Positions 6,352 to 7,294 of a DNA stretch of 7,294 bases are shown in pieces. The notes beneath the pieces were generated by a model that saw only the letters and a program-made list of their open reading frames with translations, had not been told where the DNA came from and made no database searches. How positions within the stretch are numbered: position 1 is the first letter of the stretch; every line of letters begins with the position of its first letter. This DNA is from Kiritimatiellia bacterium (GTDB lineage Bacteria > Verrucomicrobiota > Kiritimatiellia > SLAD01), in the NCBI GenBank assembly GCA_007127595.1, contig SKZA01000300.1, positions 1 through 7,294 of the forward strand, given 5' to 3'. The translations under genes and the position numbers were made by a program.

Positions 6352-6382
6352 GGGTACCGTCGCTACCTTCAGGATCGTACCC
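6352..6382. repeat. Inverted repeat overlapping the putative kinase promoter
   Basis: GGGTAC at 6352-6357 and GTACCC at 6377-6382 form a perfect 6-bp inverted repeat with a 19-bp spacer. The right arm overlaps the proposed -10 hexamer of the kinase promoter and the left arm lies in the short leader before the ribosome site. A second short dyad, CCCGA/TCGGG (6380-6384/6395-6399), lies across the promoter spacer. Either could be an operator, but both are short. Neither is followed by a T-run, so no convincing terminator for the dehydrogenase gene is present. Confidence 0.25.
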
Positions 6383-6402
6383 GAAATCATCGAATCGGGC
6401 AA
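6374..6402 (-). promoter_or_regulatory. Candidate sigma70-type promoter for the kinase - pseudokinase - glycosyltransferase cluster
   Basis: On the minus strand TTGCCC (6397-6402) is followed after exactly 17 bp by TACGAT (6374-6379). Each hexamer matches the sigma70 consensus at four of six positions and the spacing is ideal. A start near 6366 would give a leader of about 35 bases before the ATG at 6331. It sits in the 86-bp gap after the glutamate dehydrogenase stop. Matches of this quality occur by chance, so read-through from the upstream gene remains possible. Confidence 0.35.
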
Positions 6403-6417
6403 CCGCTCAGGCACACG

Positions 6418-7294
6418 TCAGGGAAAGACGCCGCGCAATTTGACGGCTGTGGCCACACGATTGACCGCCAGCATGTAGGCGGCCAACCGCATATCGCACT
6501 TTTCGCGTTCGGCGATGGCAAGGACGTCATGAAAACTGCGCGTCATGATACGGGTCAGTTCGCGATCGATACTCTCCAAATCCCAGAAAATCGACTGTAG
6601 ATCCTGCACCCACTCGAAATAGGATACGGTCACGCCGCCGGCATTGGCGAGAATGTCGGGCAGAACCAGCACCCCCTTACGATACAGAATCTCGTCTGCT
6701 TCGGGCGTCGTGGGGCCGTTGGCGCCCTCCAGCACAATGCGCGCGCGAACCTTGTCCGCGTTACGTGATGTAATCTGATTCTCCAGCGCGCAAGGCGCGA
6801 CAACTTCCGCATCCACCGCAAAAAGCGCCTCGTTACCCGCCGCCGCGCCCTCCACAAAATCGCCGCCATCAAACCCGGCCACCAGCCGGCGCGGCTGCCC
6901 GTCCATATGGGCCAGCAAAGCGGGGATATCCAATCCCTTCTCGTTGAACAAGCCGCCCGATTCGTCGCACACCGCCACGATCCGACACCCCAATTCGTCA
7001 AGAAAGCGGGCAAGCGAACTGCCCACGTTACCGAACCCCTGAATGGCGACACGCGTTTCCTCCGGCTTCATCTTTAGATGCTTGATGGCTTCATGCAACA
7101 CCAGCATGGCGCCCCGCCCCGTGGCGGTGTGACGGCCCAGACTGCCGCCAATATCGATCGGCTTGCCGGTGACAACGCCCGGAGCCGAGTACCCCACGCC
7201 CATGGAATAGGTGTCCATGATCCAGGACATGACTTGCGGGTTCGTGTTTACGTCCGGCGCCGGAATATCCTTTTCCGGTCCAATGATAATGGAA
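6418..7294 (-). CDS. Glu/Leu/Phe/Val dehydrogenase family, probable glutamate dehydrogenase (C-terminal 291 residues; start outside window)
   Basis: Glutamate dehydrogenase interconverts glutamate and 2-oxoglutarate plus ammonia with NAD(P). The visible part begins SIIIGPEKDIPAPDVNTNP and runs through MSWIMDTYS, the conserved end of the substrate domain. It then shows KPIDIGGSLGRHTATGRG, the family signature before the dinucleotide domain; VAIQGFGNVGSSLARFL, a Rossmann Gly-rich loop; VAPCALENQIT; VLEGANGPTTPEAD; and VLPDILANAGGVTVSYFEWVQ. The C-terminal helix ends at VFP-TGA (6418-6420). Family members are about 410-450 residues, so roughly the first 125-130 residues, with the catalytic Lys and Asp, lie to the right of the window. 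The in-frame ATG at 7228-7230 is internal, not the start, because the conserved family sequence continues upstream to the edge. Coenzyme preference cannot be judged safely. It lies upstream of the sensor kinase on the same strand, 86 bp away. Confidence 0.93.
   Translation of the reverse strand, partial: SIIIGPEKDIPAPDVNTNPQVMSWIMDTYSMGVGYSAPGVVTGKPIDIGGSLGRHTATGRGAMLVLHEAIKHLKMKPEETRVAIQGFGNVGSSLARFLDELGCRIVAVCDESGGLFNEKGLDIPALLAHMDGQPRRLVAGFDGGDFVEGAAAGNEALFAVDAEVVAPCALENQITSRNADKVRARIVLEGANGPTTPEADEILYRKGVLVLPDILANAGGVTVSYFEWVQDLQSIFWDLESIDRELTRIMTRSFHDVLAIAEREKCDMRLAAYMLAVNRVATAVKLRGVFP

Noticed and set aside
7228..7230. In-frame ATG as the start of the dehydrogenase
   Set aside because: Conserved family sequence (IPAPDVNTNPQ) continues in frame upstream of it to the window edge, so the true start is outside the window.

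Overview
The window is a moderately GC-rich bacterial chromosome segment, packed with genes that nearly all read on the minus strand. Two proteins start with Sec-type signal peptides and one of them carries a BamE/SmpA-like lipid-facing fold, so a diderm (Gram-negative-type) bacterium is likely. The GC-rich hairpin element near the left edge resembles short intergenic repeats that I recall from Verrucomicrobiota/Kiritimatiellota-type genomes. That placement is a weak impression and was not checked.

Layout from left to right: (1) the last 29 codons of a peptide methionine sulfoxide reductase A (MsrA) on the plus strand, ending at 92. (2) A 161-bp gap between convergent genes that is almost entirely one branched inverted-repeat element (103-254). 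(3) On the minus strand, an exported His-rich coiled-coil protein (254-1078), preceded in transcription by an exported MsrB (1131-1646). (4) A three-gene, translationally overlapping cluster on the minus strand (transcribed 6331 to 1744): a soluble REC-PAS-PAS histidine kinase, a REC-pseudokinase-REC protein, and a GT-B glycosyltransferase-like protein. The junctions are ATGA and GTGA overlaps. (5) At the right edge, the C-terminal 291 residues of a glutamate dehydrogenase-family enzyme, also on the minus strand and running off the window.

How the genes may work together: the kinase has an intact phosphoacceptor His and a complete ATP-binding site. Its downstream partner has two intact receiver domains, but the kinase core between them has lost the H-box His, the second N-box Asn and both glycines of the G1 box. 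The pair therefore looks like a phosphorelay with one active kinase and three receivers, with no DNA-binding output domain in view. A sugar-transferase-like protein is its immediate translational partner. The two Msr genes flank the exported His-rich protein, which suggests an envelope oxidative-repair theme at the left side. In both Msr proteins the commonest resolving-cysteine position carries another residue. No tRNA, rRNA, CRISPR array, transposase or phage gene is visible.
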